A stretch of 64,000 bases of DNA from Phycisphaerae bacterium (GTDB taxonomy: Bacteria; Planctomycetota; Phycisphaerae; UBA1845; UTPLA1): contig DATEMU010000003.1 in NCBI GenBank assembly GCA_035275405.1, positions 806,001-870,000 on the forward strand. The letters are read 5' to 3'. The notes beneath the pieces are model-generated. The model was not told the origin of the DNA, did not search any database, and saw only the letters and a list, made by a program, of their open reading frames with translations. The position numbers and the translations under genes were made by a program. Every line of letters starts with the position of its first letter. The stretch's first letter is position 1. Shown one piece after another: positions 1 through 8,545 of this stretch.

Positions 1-567
1 GTCGCCCAGCGAATCGGCGCGCCGGTCATGCTCTACAACATCCCGGGCCGAACGGCGGTCGAGATTTCGGTCGAGACGATCGCCCGCTTGCACGCCGACC
101 ATCCCAACATCGTCGCCGTCAAGCACGCGACCGGGTCGGTCGATGGGGCGAGCGAACTCGCCAAGGCGAGCGACATCGCCATCCTCAGCGGGGACGATAC
201 GCTGACGCTTCCGCTGATGAGCATCAGGGCGGTCGGCGTCGTGAGCGTTGTCGCGAATTTGATGCCGGCGGAGATGTCAGCACTGACCAGCGCCGCCCTG
301 GATCGTGATTGGGACGAGGCGCGGCGTCGGCACGACGCGCTGTTCCCATTGATGCGCGACTTGCTGCGGCTGGATACGAATCCGATTCCGATCAAGACGG
401 CATTGGCCATCCGCGGGCAGATGGCCGAAGAGTTTCGTTTGCCGATGTGCCCGCTGGATGGCGTGAAGCGCAAGAAGCTGGAGGCCTTGTTGAAAAGGTA
501 CCCGCCGGCGAGCCGCGGCCGCGAGGTGGGCGCGAATCGGCCGACGGGTGTGAGGAACCCTGAATGA
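1..567 (+). CDS. dapA: 4-hydroxy-tetrahydrodipicolinate synthase, 3' part
   Basis: This is the C-terminal 188 residues of DapA; the 5' end lies outside the window and the frame is open from base 1. DapA condenses pyruvate with aspartate semialdehyde in the cytoplasm, the first committed step toward diaminopimelate and lysine. Visible family motifs are YNIPGRT (residues 12-18 of the fragment, containing the proton-relay Tyr) and VAVKHATG, whose Lys41 is the Schiff-base lysine, followed by a SGDD segment. The full enzyme is usually about 290 residues, so roughly the last two thirds is present. The stop overlaps the start of the next gene by ATGA, so the two are probably translationally coupled. 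Diaminopimelate is used by the MurE encoded at 37666-39159. Confidence 0.92.
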   Translation, partial: VAQRIGAPVMLYNIPGRTAVEISVETIARLHADHPNIVAVKHATGSVDGASELAKASDIAILSGDDTLTLPLMSIRAVGVVSVVANLMPAEMSALTSAALDRDWDEARRRHDALFPLMRDLLRLDTNPIPIKTALAIRGQMAEEFRLPMCPLDGVKRKKLEALLKRYPPASRGREVGANRPTGVRNPE

Positions 568-1541
568 CGAGCCCTGCGCAATCGACGGAGATGGACGTGA
601 CTCACGACGGCGCGCATCTGCATGGCGGTCGAACGCTGGTACTGCGGATTCGCTTTCTCTGTGCGATGTGGGTCGCGGCGGCGATCTTCTGGTATGTCGG
701 TCGCTGGGTGGCGGGCCCGGTGGATCCTGAGGGGCCGATTTCGCTCATCAGTGTCGACCAGGGCGTTATCGCGATGGCGGAGCTGCTCGGCCTGGCGGTC
801 GTGGCCAGCGGCCTGGCCGTGGCGATCTGCGGTCCCGGCTCGGCGGCACACGGGGCGCTGGCCATCGCCATCGGACTGGCGGCGCTGTCGATGCGCGGCA
901 CGCAGCTGGATTCACTGGTGCTGTACCGGTTGAGCGCGGAGGTGGGCGCAGGAGTTTCCCCTGACCCGTTTCCACGGGCGGCGCTGGTCGCGGAGACTTG
1001 GCTGTGGCTGGCGCTGATTGCCGTCGGGTTCGTCGTGGGCCGTTGGGTCGAGAGCTGGTTTCATGCCGATAGCGGCGCGATTCCGCGCGCACATCCCGTG
1101 GAGCGCGCGCCGGACGTTCGGCAGGGGTTCGGCGCGGTCGCCGTCGTGTCGCTCATCGCCTGGGTTCTCATTGCCTATACAATGGGGGGGGAGGCCATCC
1201 CGCTTCTTAAAGGGCAGATCTTCTTTTCCGTCGGCATCGCGTTCATGGTCGGGGCCATGATTGCCAGTTGGCTCTTCAGGCTGAATTCGCAGGTCTGGCT
1301 GCTGGCGGCCGTCGCGCTGGTTGCGACCGGTGCGTATCTTTTTGCCGGACCGGATGCGGCAACGCTCGAAGCGGCGCGTCAATCCGGGACCTACGTCACG
1401 CTGCGGCCGATCGTGCGGCCTTTGCCGATCGAGTACGCGTCGATGGGGGCGGTGGGGGCGCTGTTGGAGCAGGACGCGGCGAACTTCCTGCGCAGCCTGT
1501 TCGGGCTGCCGCCGGTTGATGGTTCGGAGGCGGAGGACTAA
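564..1541 (+). CDS. multi-pass membrane protein, function unknown
   Basis: The 325-residue product has about seven hydrophobic stretches long enough to cross the membrane (roughly residues 27-46, 68-85, 88-108, 140-160, 193-212, 220-240 and 245-263) and a soluble C-terminal tail. I do not recognise a family and see no catalytic motif. The ATG overlaps the dapA stop (ATGA) and the gene ends in a TAATG overlap with the following asparaginase gene, so the three form one tightly coupled transcription unit. A link to peptidoglycan precursors or amino-acid metabolism is only suggested by these neighbours. Confidence 0.72.
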   Translation: MTSPAQSTEMDVTHDGAHLHGGRTLVLRIRFLCAMWVAAAIFWYVGRWVAGPVDPEGPISLISVDQGVIAMAELLGLAVVASGLAVAICGPGSAAHGALAIAIGLAALSMRGTQLDSLVLYRLSAEVGAGVSPDPFPRAALVAETWLWLALIAVGFVVGRWVESWFHADSGAIPRAHPVERAPDVRQGFGAVAVVSLIAWVLIAYTMGGEAIPLLKGQIFFSVGIAFMVGAMIASWLFRLNSQVWLLAAVALVATGAYLFAGPDAATLEAARQSGTYVTLRPIVRPLPIEYASMGAVGALLEQDAANFLRSLFGLPPVDGSEAED

Positions 1542-2644
1542 TGGGCGAGTCCCGGTCGGATTGGACGCGGCGGCATTTTCTGCAGACGTCCGCCGGCGTG
1601 GTGGCGGGCGGGGCGCTCGCACAGGCGGCTGTCGCGCAAGACAAACCCAAAATCAGCGACCCGCGACCGGGCGCCGGGCCTCGGCCCGTTGTCATCTCCA
1701 GCGCCAACGGGTTGAAGGCGATCGACAAGGCGATGGATCTCCTGCGCGGCGGGAAAGACCCGCTCGACGCCGTCATCGCGGCCGTGAACATCGTCGAAGA
1801 CGATCCGAACGATCACTCTGTCGGCCTCGGCGGCCTGCCGAACGAAGATGGCGTGGTGGAACTGGATTCGTCGGTCATGCACGGGCCGACGCACAAGGCG
1901 GGGGCGGTCGCGGCGCTGCGGAATATCAAGAACCCGTCGAAGGTCGCGCGATTAGTCATGGGGCGGACGGACCACGTCCTGATTGTCGGCGAAGGGGCAT
2001 TGCGTTTTGCCAAAGCCCACGGCTTCAAGGAAGAGGAACTGCTGACGGAGGAGGCGCGGAAAATCTGGCTCAAGTGGAAGGAGTCGCACGCGCGGGACGA
2101 CGATTGGCTTTCGCCGGAAGAGGCGGGCGCGGCGAAGCGACCGGCGGGCGGGGCGCGCGGGCCGGAAGCGATTCTGCACACGTGGGGGACGATCAATTGC
2201 TGTGCGGTGGATGCAAAGGGCGATTTGGCGGGGGTGACGACGACGAGCGGGCTTTCGTACAAGATTCCGGGGCGCGTGGGGGATTCACCGATCATTGGCG
2301 CGGGGTTGTACGTCGATAATGCGGTCGGCGCGGCGGGCTCGACGGGGCGCGGTGAGGCGAACCTGCAGAACTGCACGTCGTTTCTCGTCGTCGAGTTCAT
2401 GCGTAGCGGAAAGTCGCCCGAGGAGGCCTGCGTGGCGGCGATGCAGCGCGTGGCCGATCATGCCGAGCCGCGGCTGCGCGACAAGATGGGGCGGCCGGAT
2501 TTCGATCTGAAGCTCTATGCCGTGGCCAAGGACGGGCGCTACGGCGGGGCGTCCATGTGGTTTGACAAAAAGCCGGCGCAGTTCGCGGTTCACGACGGCA
2601 CGACGGCTAGGCTGGTCGAGTGCCGGCACCTGTATCGGAAATAA
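1541..2644 (+). CDS. Tat-exported N4-(beta-N-acetylglucosaminyl)-L-asparaginase family hydrolase
   Basis: An Ntn-hydrolase of the glycosylasparaginase / isoaspartyl peptidase family (367 aa). Residues 1-33 form a Tat signal with the twin arginine in TRRHFLQ (Arg10-Arg11) and an Ala-rich hydrophobic core, so the enzyme is probably exported. The family motif SVGLGGLPNEDG lies at about 93-104. The autoproteolytic nucleophile should be Thr217 in the segment HTWGTINCC; the downstream TTTSGLSYKIPGRVGDSP matches the conserved segment of the small subunit that begins at that Thr. Members hydrolyse the amide bond of Asn-linked or isoaspartyl substrates. It is translationally coupled to the membrane protein upstream (TAATG). 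Substrate cannot be told from sequence alone. Confidence 0.9.
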   Translation: MGESRSDWTRRHFLQTSAGVVAGGALAQAAVAQDKPKISDPRPGAGPRPVVISSANGLKAIDKAMDLLRGGKDPLDAVIAAVNIVEDDPNDHSVGLGGLPNEDGVVELDSSVMHGPTHKAGAVAALRNIKNPSKVARLVMGRTDHVLIVGEGALRFAKAHGFKEEELLTEEARKIWLKWKESHARDDDWLSPEEAGAAKRPAGGARGPEAILHTWGTINCCAVDAKGDLAGVTTTSGLSYKIPGRVGDSPIIGAGLYVDNAVGAAGSTGRGEANLQNCTSFLVVEFMRSGKSPEEACVAAMQRVADHAEPRLRDKMGRPDFDLKLYAVAKDGRYGGASMWFDKKPAQFAVHDGTTARLVECRHLYRK

Positions 2645-2667
2645 CCTCACCGCCGAAGAAGTAGATT

Positions 2668-2760
2668 CACCACAGAGACACAGAGGCGCAGAGATTTGAT
2701 AAATTGATGAGAAGAATCTCCGTTCCATTCCCTGATTTCGTCTCTGAGCCTCTGTGGTGA
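2668..2760. repeat. inverted pair of the CCACAGAG repeat
   Basis: The 3' flank of the asparaginase gene has CACCACAGAGACACAGAGG at 2668-2686 (continuing to 2693) and its imperfect reverse complement CTCTGAGCCTCTGTGGTGA at 2742-2760, separated by about 50 bases. The arms could pair into a long imperfect hairpin between two convergent genes. Further copies occur at 4331, 4672 and as another inverted pair at 17328-17460. Confidence 0.8.
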
Positions 2761-2783
2761 TGAATTTGCTTCGCTGGCCCCCG

Positions 2784-3047
2784 TCATTTCTTCATAGTCC
2801 AATCTTTGAGGTGCGATGCGAGGAGTTCGGGGCGGCGCTCCTTGAGGATGTGCGCCGCCGTGGCCTCGGGGACCTTCAGGTTCTTCAGCGCCTTGGCGAC
2901 GCGGTCCCAGAGCTTGGCGCGTTTCGCGTCGGCGTCTGCGAGATAGAGTTCGCCGACGAGTTCGCCCAGCTTCGCGAGCATGATTCCGTCGCGATTGTCG
3001 TAGTATCGATCGATGATCTTGCGTTGTTGCGGTGAATAATCCGGCAT
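2784..3047 (-). CDS. small conserved-looking protein of unknown function
   Basis: An 87-residue charged, helical protein with no signal peptide or membrane segment. Near its N-terminus it has the segment KIIDRYYDNRDGIMLAKLGE; I do not recognise the family. The start at 3047 lies 4 bases from the stop of the PIN/TRAM gene (3052), which is transcribed in the same direction, so it is probably the downstream gene of a two-gene operon. Acidic and basic codons are used in a protein-like pattern, and no better reading is seen on the other strand. Confidence 0.6.
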   Translation of the reverse strand: MPDYSPQQRKIIDRYYDNRDGIMLAKLGELVGELYLADADAKRAKLWDRVAKALKNLKVPEATAAHILKERRPELLASHLKDWTMKK

Positions 3048-3051
3048 TGCA

Positions 3052-4137
3052 TCACGCGGTTTGTTGATTGGGCCGGCGGCGCGGTGGGGGCGGGCTCGTG
3101 CCTTCCAGGCGGCCGAAGATCATCCGACCTGCCGAGGTTTGCAGGACGCTGGTGACCGCGACTTCCACCACATTGCCGATCTGCTGGCGGCCCTGTTCGA
3201 TGACGACCATCGTGCCGTCGTCCAGGTAGCCGATGCCCTGGCCGGGCTCCTCGCCGGGCTTGATGACCTTTACGGTCATACCCTCACCGGGCAGGACGAC
3301 GGGCTTGAGCGCGCCGGCGAGGTCGTTGATGTTGATGATCTGGACGCCGCGGACCTTGGCGACTTTGTTGAGGTTGTAGTCGTTCGTCGCCACTCGGGCG
3401 TTGATCTGCTGGGCGTAGGCCAGGAGCTTCAGATCGACGCCTTCGTCCGCCTCCGGGCCGGTCAGGCGGGCCTCGGCGATCTCGACTTCGACGTTGGGGG
3501 TGCTTTGCAGGCGGTTGAGGATGTCCAGACCGCGGCGGCCGCGGATGCGCTTCAGCTTGTCGCCGGAGTCGGCGACCATCTGCAACTCCTGGAGGACAAA
3601 GCGCGGAACGACGAGCTTCTGATCGATGATGCCGGTGTCGCAGATGTCGGCGATACGGCCGTCGATGATGACGGAGGTGTCGAGGAGGATGGGCCGCTGG
3701 CCTTTGACCTGCTTGGCGAACTCGACGTAGGGGATGACGAAGCGGATGTCGTCCTTGGTCTGGAGGATGAAGCTGACGCAGAGGTAGCAGGTGATGATGC
3801 CGACGAGGACTTTGGTGATGGCGACGGCGGGCTGGTCCTTGCCGTCGATGGGGGCGAGATTGGGCCAGAAGGCCCAGACCAAGAGGTCGAGCACCAGGGT
3901 CAGGCCGTAGGTGATGAGCAGACCGACGGTGAGGCCGAAGAAGAGCCCGGCGAGGGCCTGGAGGCTCTTGCGGGAGATCATGGAATCGATGGCGATGACC
4001 AGGGCGGCGAGGACGACGGCGCCGAGGATCAGGCTCGTGCGGTATTCGCCGAGGACTTCTCCCTTTTCGGCATAGGAGATTCCGAGGGCGACGAGGGCGA
4101 GGATGAGAAAGGCGCGGAGGAAATAGTGGACCAACAT
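3052..4137 (-). CDS. PIN/TRAM-domain integral membrane protein (YacL-like)
   Basis: The 361-residue product has about four N-terminal membrane segments (roughly 5-22, 33-50, 61-92 and 105-125), then a PIN nuclease-fold domain (about 148-275) and a C-terminal TRAM domain (about 280-345). Candidate metal-binding acidic residues of the PIN domain are Asp153 in [10 protein letters not shown], Glu184 in VLQELQ, Asp235 and Asp253 in ATNDYNL. This order is that of the YacL family found in Gram-positive bacteria, Planctomycetes and others. The domain suggests an RNA-directed nuclease or RNA-binding role at the membrane, but its target is unknown. It heads a two-gene minus-strand unit with the small gene at 2784-3047. 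Confidence 0.9.
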   Translation of the reverse strand: MLVHYFLRAFLILALVALGISYAEKGEVLGEYRTSLILGAVVLAALVIAIDSMISRKSLQALAGLFFGLTVGLLITYGLTLVLDLLVWAFWPNLAPIDGKDQPAVAITKVLVGIITCYLCVSFILQTKDDIRFVIPYVEFAKQVKGQRPILLDTSVIIDGRIADICDTGIIDQKLVVPRFVLQELQMVADSGDKLKRIRGRRGLDILNRLQSTPNVEVEIAEARLTGPEADEGVDLKLLAYAQQINARVATNDYNLNKVAKVRGVQIININDLAGALKPVVLPGEGMTVKVIKPGEEPGQGIGYLDDGTMVVIEQGRQQIGNVVEVAVTSVLQTSAGRMIFGRLEGTSPPPPRRRPNQQTA

Positions 4138-4330
4138 GGCGGGCTCCCGGGGGATGAAAGGTTATACATGGGACGCTCCAGCGAGGGCGGCGTCGGGAAG
4201 ACGAAAGGCGGCGGGCCATGCCGCGGATGAACGAGAACGAATAATCGGCCCGGGACGCACACCGGCTCGACTGTATGACGCACAGCAGTATAGCCTTGAA
4301 TGGACAGGATTTACAGGATGAACAAGATTG

Positions 4331-4358
4331 CACCACAGAGGCACCGAGGACACAGAGG
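4331..4358 (+). repeat. CCACAGAG repeat, direct copy 1
   Basis: The unit begins CACCACAGAGGCACCGAGGA and ends with CACAGAGG. It is nearly identical to the copy at 4672-4699 in the same orientation and related to the inverted pairs at 2668-2760 and 17328-17460. Confidence 0.85.
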
Positions 4359-4671
4359 CTTTGTTGTTTGGTGGGAAAAGGCAGAGCGGGCCCATGCGGA
4401 ATTCGGAAGTCCCGCCGCTCGCCTCGGCGGGTGAACTCCGGCGCCGAGGGCACGGACAAGGGGATCGATCTTCGAGCCGGAAAATAATGGAAAATAATGG
4501 AAAAGGCTTGAGACCTGAGGCTTGAGGCCTGAGGGTCCGGGGGGGCCAGCATTCGAGCGGCGATGGCCGCAGATTTTTTTGAGGTGCAATCGGCCGCAAT
4601 CGAGCGCCAACGAGGGGCAGGTTTTTTTTGTTGGTGGAACAAGGCGGAACAGGACGGAACGGGAAGACGAT

Positions 4672-4699
4672 CACCACAGAGGCACCGAGGACACAGAGA
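4672..4699 (+). repeat. CCACAGAG repeat, direct copy 2
   Basis: Same unit and orientation as 4331-4358, starting CACCACAGAGGCACCGAGGA. Here the two copies are direct repeats about 340 bases apart rather than an inverted pair. Confidence 0.85.
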
Positions 4700-5182
4700 T
4701 TCATTTTTGGTGGGTGGAAGCCAGGGTTGAAGTTAATCATCATATCACCGGCGGCTCTGATTTCTGGCTGAACAGGCCCTCGCAACCTGAATTTTACTGA
4801 AATTCCCAGAACGACCGAGCCATGAGCCATTCGCCATAAGTCGTTGGCCTCAAGGTTGGCAGCGGGTTCGCCGCTTTTCTTGTTCTCTAAGCCCATCCTT
4901 GCTCGGCGTGCCCTTTAATCTGAGCAGGGGAGCAGGCGAACAGGTGAGCGGGGGGTCGGAGACTTGAGGCTTGAGGCTTGGGGCTTGGGGGGCGCGCCGG
5001 CTGGGATTGAGGGAACAGGGATGGAGTGGTGTTGGCTGCTTAGTGCTGGCGGGGCAAGGGGTTAGGCGCAGGACAACAGCTTTGGAAAAAAATCTTGCGA
5101 GCCAGGGCGTTGCGCAGGGAGGGTGATTTCCGACTAGCGTGTTAGGTAGAGGGAGCCGCGCGGGCGACTTGGAGATGATCAG

Positions 5183-5785
5183 GTGAGTGCGCCGAAAGCA
5201 TACGGTGTTCGCCGGGACCGCGCCTATCGGCGTCTGGCGTTTGTTGCCATCTTCGGGGCCGCGGCAACTCTCGTGGTCGCTGGTACGAGCGTTTGGCGTC
5301 CTTTTTCGGGGGAGTTCTGGATTGCGCCCTATCGAGGATTCGGCTGGAGCATCTCCAATACGCATTTGCGCTTTTGCTATTTGGCTTTTGATATTCCGCT
5401 GGGCGCGGTGCCAGCGACATTATCCTCCGTTGTCCCAACGGCAGAGCCTTCGCTGACCAGCGCGCAGTCGTGGGTCTATTTCGCATGGCAGCAAGCGCTT
5501 CCGTTTTACGACCTCAAGGGTGGAAGCTCAATGCACACACGATACAGCACTTTTTTCGGCCTGCCGCTCTGGATGCCCCTTGGGTTTTTCATCGTCGTGT
5601 TGATCCACTGCCGCATGGCGTTGGGCTCGTGGAAGTTCTGGCGAGGTACGCGGACAGGGTACTGTCCCAATTGCGGATACGATCTTATGGGGAATATCAG
5701 CGGGGTGTGCCCGGAATGCGGAATGTATCTGCGATCGTCGGACAAGCTGGTAGCCGTTCCCAATAAACTGCGGGAGGTCGAGTGA
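5183..5785 (+). CDS. membrane protein with C-terminal CPECG zinc ribbon
   Basis: The 200-residue protein has a membrane segment near the N-terminus (about 17-35), an extracytoplasmic middle, a second membrane segment (about 127-145) and a cytoplasmic zinc ribbon with Cys161, Cys164, Cys176 and Cys179 (CPNCGYDL...GVCPECG). This ribbon motif is very common in Planctomycete membrane proteins of unknown function. The GTG start at 5183 is preceded by GGAG at 5171. The stop overlaps the start of the lipoprotein gene at 5785. Two relatives of the ribbon occur at 8063-8545 and 21452-21751. Its role is unknown; the ribbon may mediate a protein contact rather than catalysis. Confidence 0.8.
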   Translation: MSAPKAYGVRRDRAYRRLAFVAIFGAAATLVVAGTSVWRPFSGEFWIAPYRGFGWSISNTHLRFCYLAFDIPLGAVPATLSSVVPTAEPSLTSAQSWVYFAWQQALPFYDLKGGSSMHTRYSTFFGLPLWMPLGFFIVVLIHCRMALGSWKFWRGTRTGYCPNCGYDLMGNISGVCPECGMYLRSSDKLVAVPNKLREVE

Positions 5786-7194
5786 TGACGTTACGTGCGG
5801 GAGCGTTGCTGGGGGTTTTTTGCGTTCAGGCGTGCTTCGCCGCGGGTTGCCAGGCACAGGCCAAGATCGAATCGCGCACGGTCGGCGTGCCGCCGGCGAA
5901 GGAACAGGAACTGATTGCTTCCTTTCATGAGCGTGCGCTTGATTCCATCGATGACAAGGAGCTTCTTGAGCACCTTGAGAAGGCCATGGCGACGAAGGAG
6001 CCTTTCCTCTTCATTGCAGCGATGTCGAGGGCGTGCGATTGGGTTCGCTATGGGACTGGCGAGGCGGAGAAGCGCGACGAGCGGATGGCGAAGGTCGCGC
6101 CGCTGGTCGATCGGTGCTTATCGTCTAAGGAGCCTTTTGAGCGACTGACCGGTGCGATGGCGCTGCTCGTCCTTGAAGAAAACGCGCGGCTGGAAAAAGA
6201 GTTGGCGCGGGATTCGACGTTCCTCCTGGTCCGGCCGGAACCCGAGCCGGGGGTGGACATATTCAGCGCGCCGACACCGGGCGAGGCCCGCGACGTCACC
6301 GAGAAGCGGTTCCGGGCGCTCATGGCGGTATCGGCGGTTGCGGATACCCGCAACAGAGTGATCGAGATGTGCGGGCGATTGAAAGTAGGAGCGGCAAAAA
6401 AGCATCTCGAGGCGATTGCGGCGGATTCGCATGGGCAGCTTGTCAAACAGACGGCAGAGGCGGCGCGGACGGCCCTTGCGGTCCTTGAGAACAGGAAGAC
6501 GCCATCCGAGTCGCCGGGGCTTGAGTCCGTCCCGTATGTTCCGGACGAACGGCCGGAACTCGTACTACCGAACGAAGTGGCCGCCATGATTGAGATCTCA
6601 GTAGCGCCGCTGACGGCTGAACAGGAAAGGATAGCACAGCAACTCCTAAAGCAATTCAGAAACGACAGTGCAATTGTGTCGGATATTGAGGATGGGATTC
6701 GCTCCGGCCATCCTTATCTGATGATCTGTGCCCTTGAGGCCGCAGGTCGGTGGTCCTATGGGTCATCGAGGCCCGACCGTGACGGGGCCAAACAGGCTTC
6801 CGCACTACGGCCTTACATTGAAAGGAGCTTGTCGTCACAGAGACCGTTAGAGCGTATGGCGGGAGCAATCGCTCTTCTCGAACTAGAAGAAGTCGGACGC
6901 TTTAGGGACGAATGTGATAAGGACTCCTCTTTTCTTCTAATCCGGCCGGTATCGTTATCGTCCTCCGAGGCCAAGGGAGAGACGACAAATAGAAGGGGGG
7001 CCCGCAAGGCGATCAACCCAAGGAAGGAAATCGAGTTCTATCAGTTTAGACTGATAAGCACTGCAGGGAGACTCAGAATAACGTCGACACGGCACAACTT
7101 GCAAAGTGTATTGCATGATGCCCGGGATAGAAAGGACCCAGGTGCTGTCTATAAGGCGACCAAAGCGCTCCGGTGTTTGGATGGATCTGAGTGA
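5785..7194 (+). CDS. lipoprotein with two large internal repeats, function unknown
   Basis: A 469-residue product starting at ATG 5785, placed 8 bases after GGGAGG; an in-frame GTG at 5782 is an alternative. The signal peptide ends in a lipobox (FAAGC, Cys22), so it is probably a lipoprotein. The rest consists of two helical repeats, about 70-232 and 308-465. Each contains a matching core: KEPFERLTGAMALLVLEE then STFLLVRP in the first, and QRPLERMAGAIALLELEE then SSFLLIRP in the second, followed by a GRL...A...A..AL segment. This looks like an ancient internal duplication of an alpha-helical, HEAT-like module. It overlaps the zinc-ribbon gene upstream. No catalytic motif is seen. Confidence 0.75.
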   Translation: MTLRAGALLGVFCVQACFAAGCQAQAKIESRTVGVPPAKEQELIASFHERALDSIDDKELLEHLEKAMATKEPFLFIAAMSRACDWVRYGTGEAEKRDERMAKVAPLVDRCLSSKEPFERLTGAMALLVLEENARLEKELARDSTFLLVRPEPEPGVDIFSAPTPGEARDVTEKRFRALMAVSAVADTRNRVIEMCGRLKVGAAKKHLEAIAADSHGQLVKQTAEAARTALAVLENRKTPSESPGLESVPYVPDERPELVLPNEVAAMIEISVAPLTAEQERIAQQLLKQFRNDSAIVSDIEDGIRSGHPYLMICALEAAGRWSYGSSRPDRDGAKQASALRPYIERSLSSQRPLERMAGAIALLELEEVGRFRDECDKDSSFLLIRPVSLSSSEAKGETTNRRGARKAINPRKEIEFYQFRLISTAGRLRITSTRHNLQSVLHDARDRKDPGAVYKATKALRCLDGSE

Positions 7195-7334
7195 TGGGTT
7201 TAGTCTTCAAGAAGTGCCGACGTGAGAGCCTATCTGTTGATAGCCTGCGCGCTAGTTCAAGCAAGTTTCTTGAGACGGAGTTGAGGCGGCTGAAGGTGGC
7301 GGGATGCACGAGCCAGGAGGGGGGCGACGAGTAG
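7194..7334 (+). pseudogene. 46-codon remnant matching the 3' end of the next gene
   Basis: A short open frame beginning ATG at 7194 (overlapping the previous stop as TGATG) ends SKFLETELRRLKVAGCTSQE then GGDE. The neighbouring lipoprotein gene ends KEFLEMELERLRAARCTGRE then GDEK, so about 24 C-terminal residues align almost without gaps, and the DNA is also alike. The upstream half shows no similarity. I read it as the tail left from a tandem duplication of the 7336-8061 gene after most of one copy was deleted; a real 46-aa peptide cannot be excluded. Confidence 0.6.
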
Positions 7335-7335
7335 C

Positions 7336-8061
7336 ATGACTACTTGGTCCTCCCGATTTGCCCTAGGTGTCGCACTACCGATGGCCAGCGTCCTTTGCAC
7401 AGGGTGCCTGATACCGGTTCCGCTGGCGGTTTTTCCGGCTGCGTGTAAGGGGAGCGGGCTTAAGCTGGAGTTTCGGGATTCCGCCGGAAACATGATTGAC
7501 AAGGATGGGTTGCTTATCGTTCAGCGACAGTATCGCGGCCTCATTCCGAGAGAGCCACAGACCTTCGATTGTCTGGTTGAGATCACGCACGGGACTGCTA
7601 CTTTGCCAGCTAGAACGAAGGTGGCGTGGCTCTGTTGGTGTCCCGGCTGGCCTTATCTGCCCTTGGGCCATCCCGTGGTGATGCCGATGGACTCATTTGA
7701 AATTGTTCCTCTCATCGCGGGCTATAGTGCGCGCGATGACGATCTAGCCGTGGAAACCGCCATCTGGGAGAATGGGACGCATGACTGCCTTACGCTTCTC
7801 AACCATCATATCTGCAAAGATGGACTGATTAGACTGTTGTCGAATGACCACGGCCAGGCCGAATCCTCTTGGGCACAAAGATACTATCAATACATCCATG
7901 ACCGCGTGATGTGTGATCGCGAAAGGTCCAAGCGCCGAGTGTATTACCTGGAGATCTTTCTTCCGGATGGGGACTATTGTCGGGTCAAAGAGTTTCTGGA
8001 AATGGAGTTGGAGCGGCTGAGGGCGGCCCGATGCACGGGCCGGGAGGGAGACGAAAAATAG
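7336..8061 (+). CDS. lipoprotein of unknown function
   Basis: The 241-residue product has a signal peptide ending in a lipobox (SVLCTGC, Cys24) and a soluble remainder with several Trp, Cys and aromatic residues (for example WLCWCPGWPYLPLGHP at about 98-113). I do not recognise a family. A truncated copy of its 3' end lies immediately upstream at 7194-7334. It is followed one base later by the zinc-ribbon membrane gene at 8063, so the two are probably co-transcribed. It belongs to a local cluster of small envelope proteins at 5183-8545. Confidence 0.7.
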   Translation: MTTWSSRFALGVALPMASVLCTGCLIPVPLAVFPAACKGSGLKLEFRDSAGNMIDKDGLLIVQRQYRGLIPREPQTFDCLVEITHGTATLPARTKVAWLCWCPGWPYLPLGHPVVMPMDSFEIVPLIAGYSARDDDLAVETAIWENGTHDCLTLLNHHICKDGLIRLLSNDHGQAESSWAQRYYQYIHDRVMCDRERSKRRVYYLEIFLPDGDYCRVKEFLEMELERLRAARCTGREGDEK

Positions 8062-8062
8062 A

Positions 8063-8545
8063 ATGTCCCCTGTGGTCGCCCTTTTCATTTTGGCGGATGG
8101 ACCAGTTTTTGGCTGTGTCGTGATAGGAGTGCTACTCCCTGTCGCGACATATATAGCCAAATTACTAGAAGCATGGCATAAGACCATAAAATCGTGGTGG
8201 ACTCCAATAGCCGTTGGATACTTCGCAGTTGCCTGCTTTATGATTTTCGTCGGGGCAGGTGGAAAACTCCCTCTAATCTCGACTAGTCAGCAGGACAGGG
8301 TACGTGAGTTCTTGTCGGTCCCCCTTTTGCTTATCGGTATAAGTGGATTGATAGTATCGCCATTGATGATTATCAAGTCCAAAGAATCAAATCCCGAACT
8401 GGCGATGCGATGTGCGTCTTGCAATTACGAGCTAAGAGGGAATGTGAGCGGGACTTGTCCAGAGTGTGGTTCGGTGATTCCCAACGAGCAAAAGAAGGCC
8501 ATCATGTTGGAAGCGGCGGGGCGGGACACAACCCCGTTGGGGTAG
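8063..8545 (+). CDS. membrane protein with C-terminal CPECG zinc ribbon
   Basis: A 160-residue protein with three or four hydrophobic segments (about 4-33, 46-66 and 85-104) followed by a cytoplasmic zinc ribbon with Cys117, Cys120, Cys132 and Cys135 (CASCNYELRGNVSGTCPECG). The same ribbon ends the protein at 5183-5785, with a similar short tail rich in charged residues. The start is one base after the stop of the preceding lipoprotein gene. The stop codon lies inside the first of a series of hairpins. Function unknown. Confidence 0.75.
   Translation: MSPVVALFILADGPVFGCVVIGVLLPVATYIAKLLEAWHKTIKSWWTPIAVGYFAVACFMIFVGAGGKLPLISTSQQDRVREFLSVPLLLIGISGLIVSPLMIIKSKESNPELAMRCASCNYELRGNVSGTCPECGSVIPNEQKKAIMLEAAGRDTTPLG

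Larger units (their letters stand above)
4138..5182. other. 1-kb intergenic region rich in short repeats, no supported gene
   Basis: No reading frame here looks coding. The region holds two direct copies of the CCACAGAG repeat (listed separately), a short tandem GAAAATAATG duplication near 4481-4504, and two patches of GCTTGAG/CCTGAG-type simple repeats near 4508-4535 and 4961-4990. It separates the divergent PIN/TRAM gene from the zinc-ribbon gene at 5183, so promoters for both should lie in it, though no clear -35/-10 pair stands out. Confidence 0.6.

Noticed and set aside
2784-3047. Plus-strand frame at 2754-3035 as a coding gene
   Set aside because: It is the shadow of the 87-aa minus-strand gene, which sits 4 bases from the PIN/TRAM stop in the same orientation.
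3061-4230. Long plus-strand open frame opposite the PIN/TRAM gene
   Set aside because: It is an antisense shadow of the PIN/TRAM gene, low-complexity (Asp/Gly/Glu-rich) and without known motifs; the minus-strand gene has clear domains.
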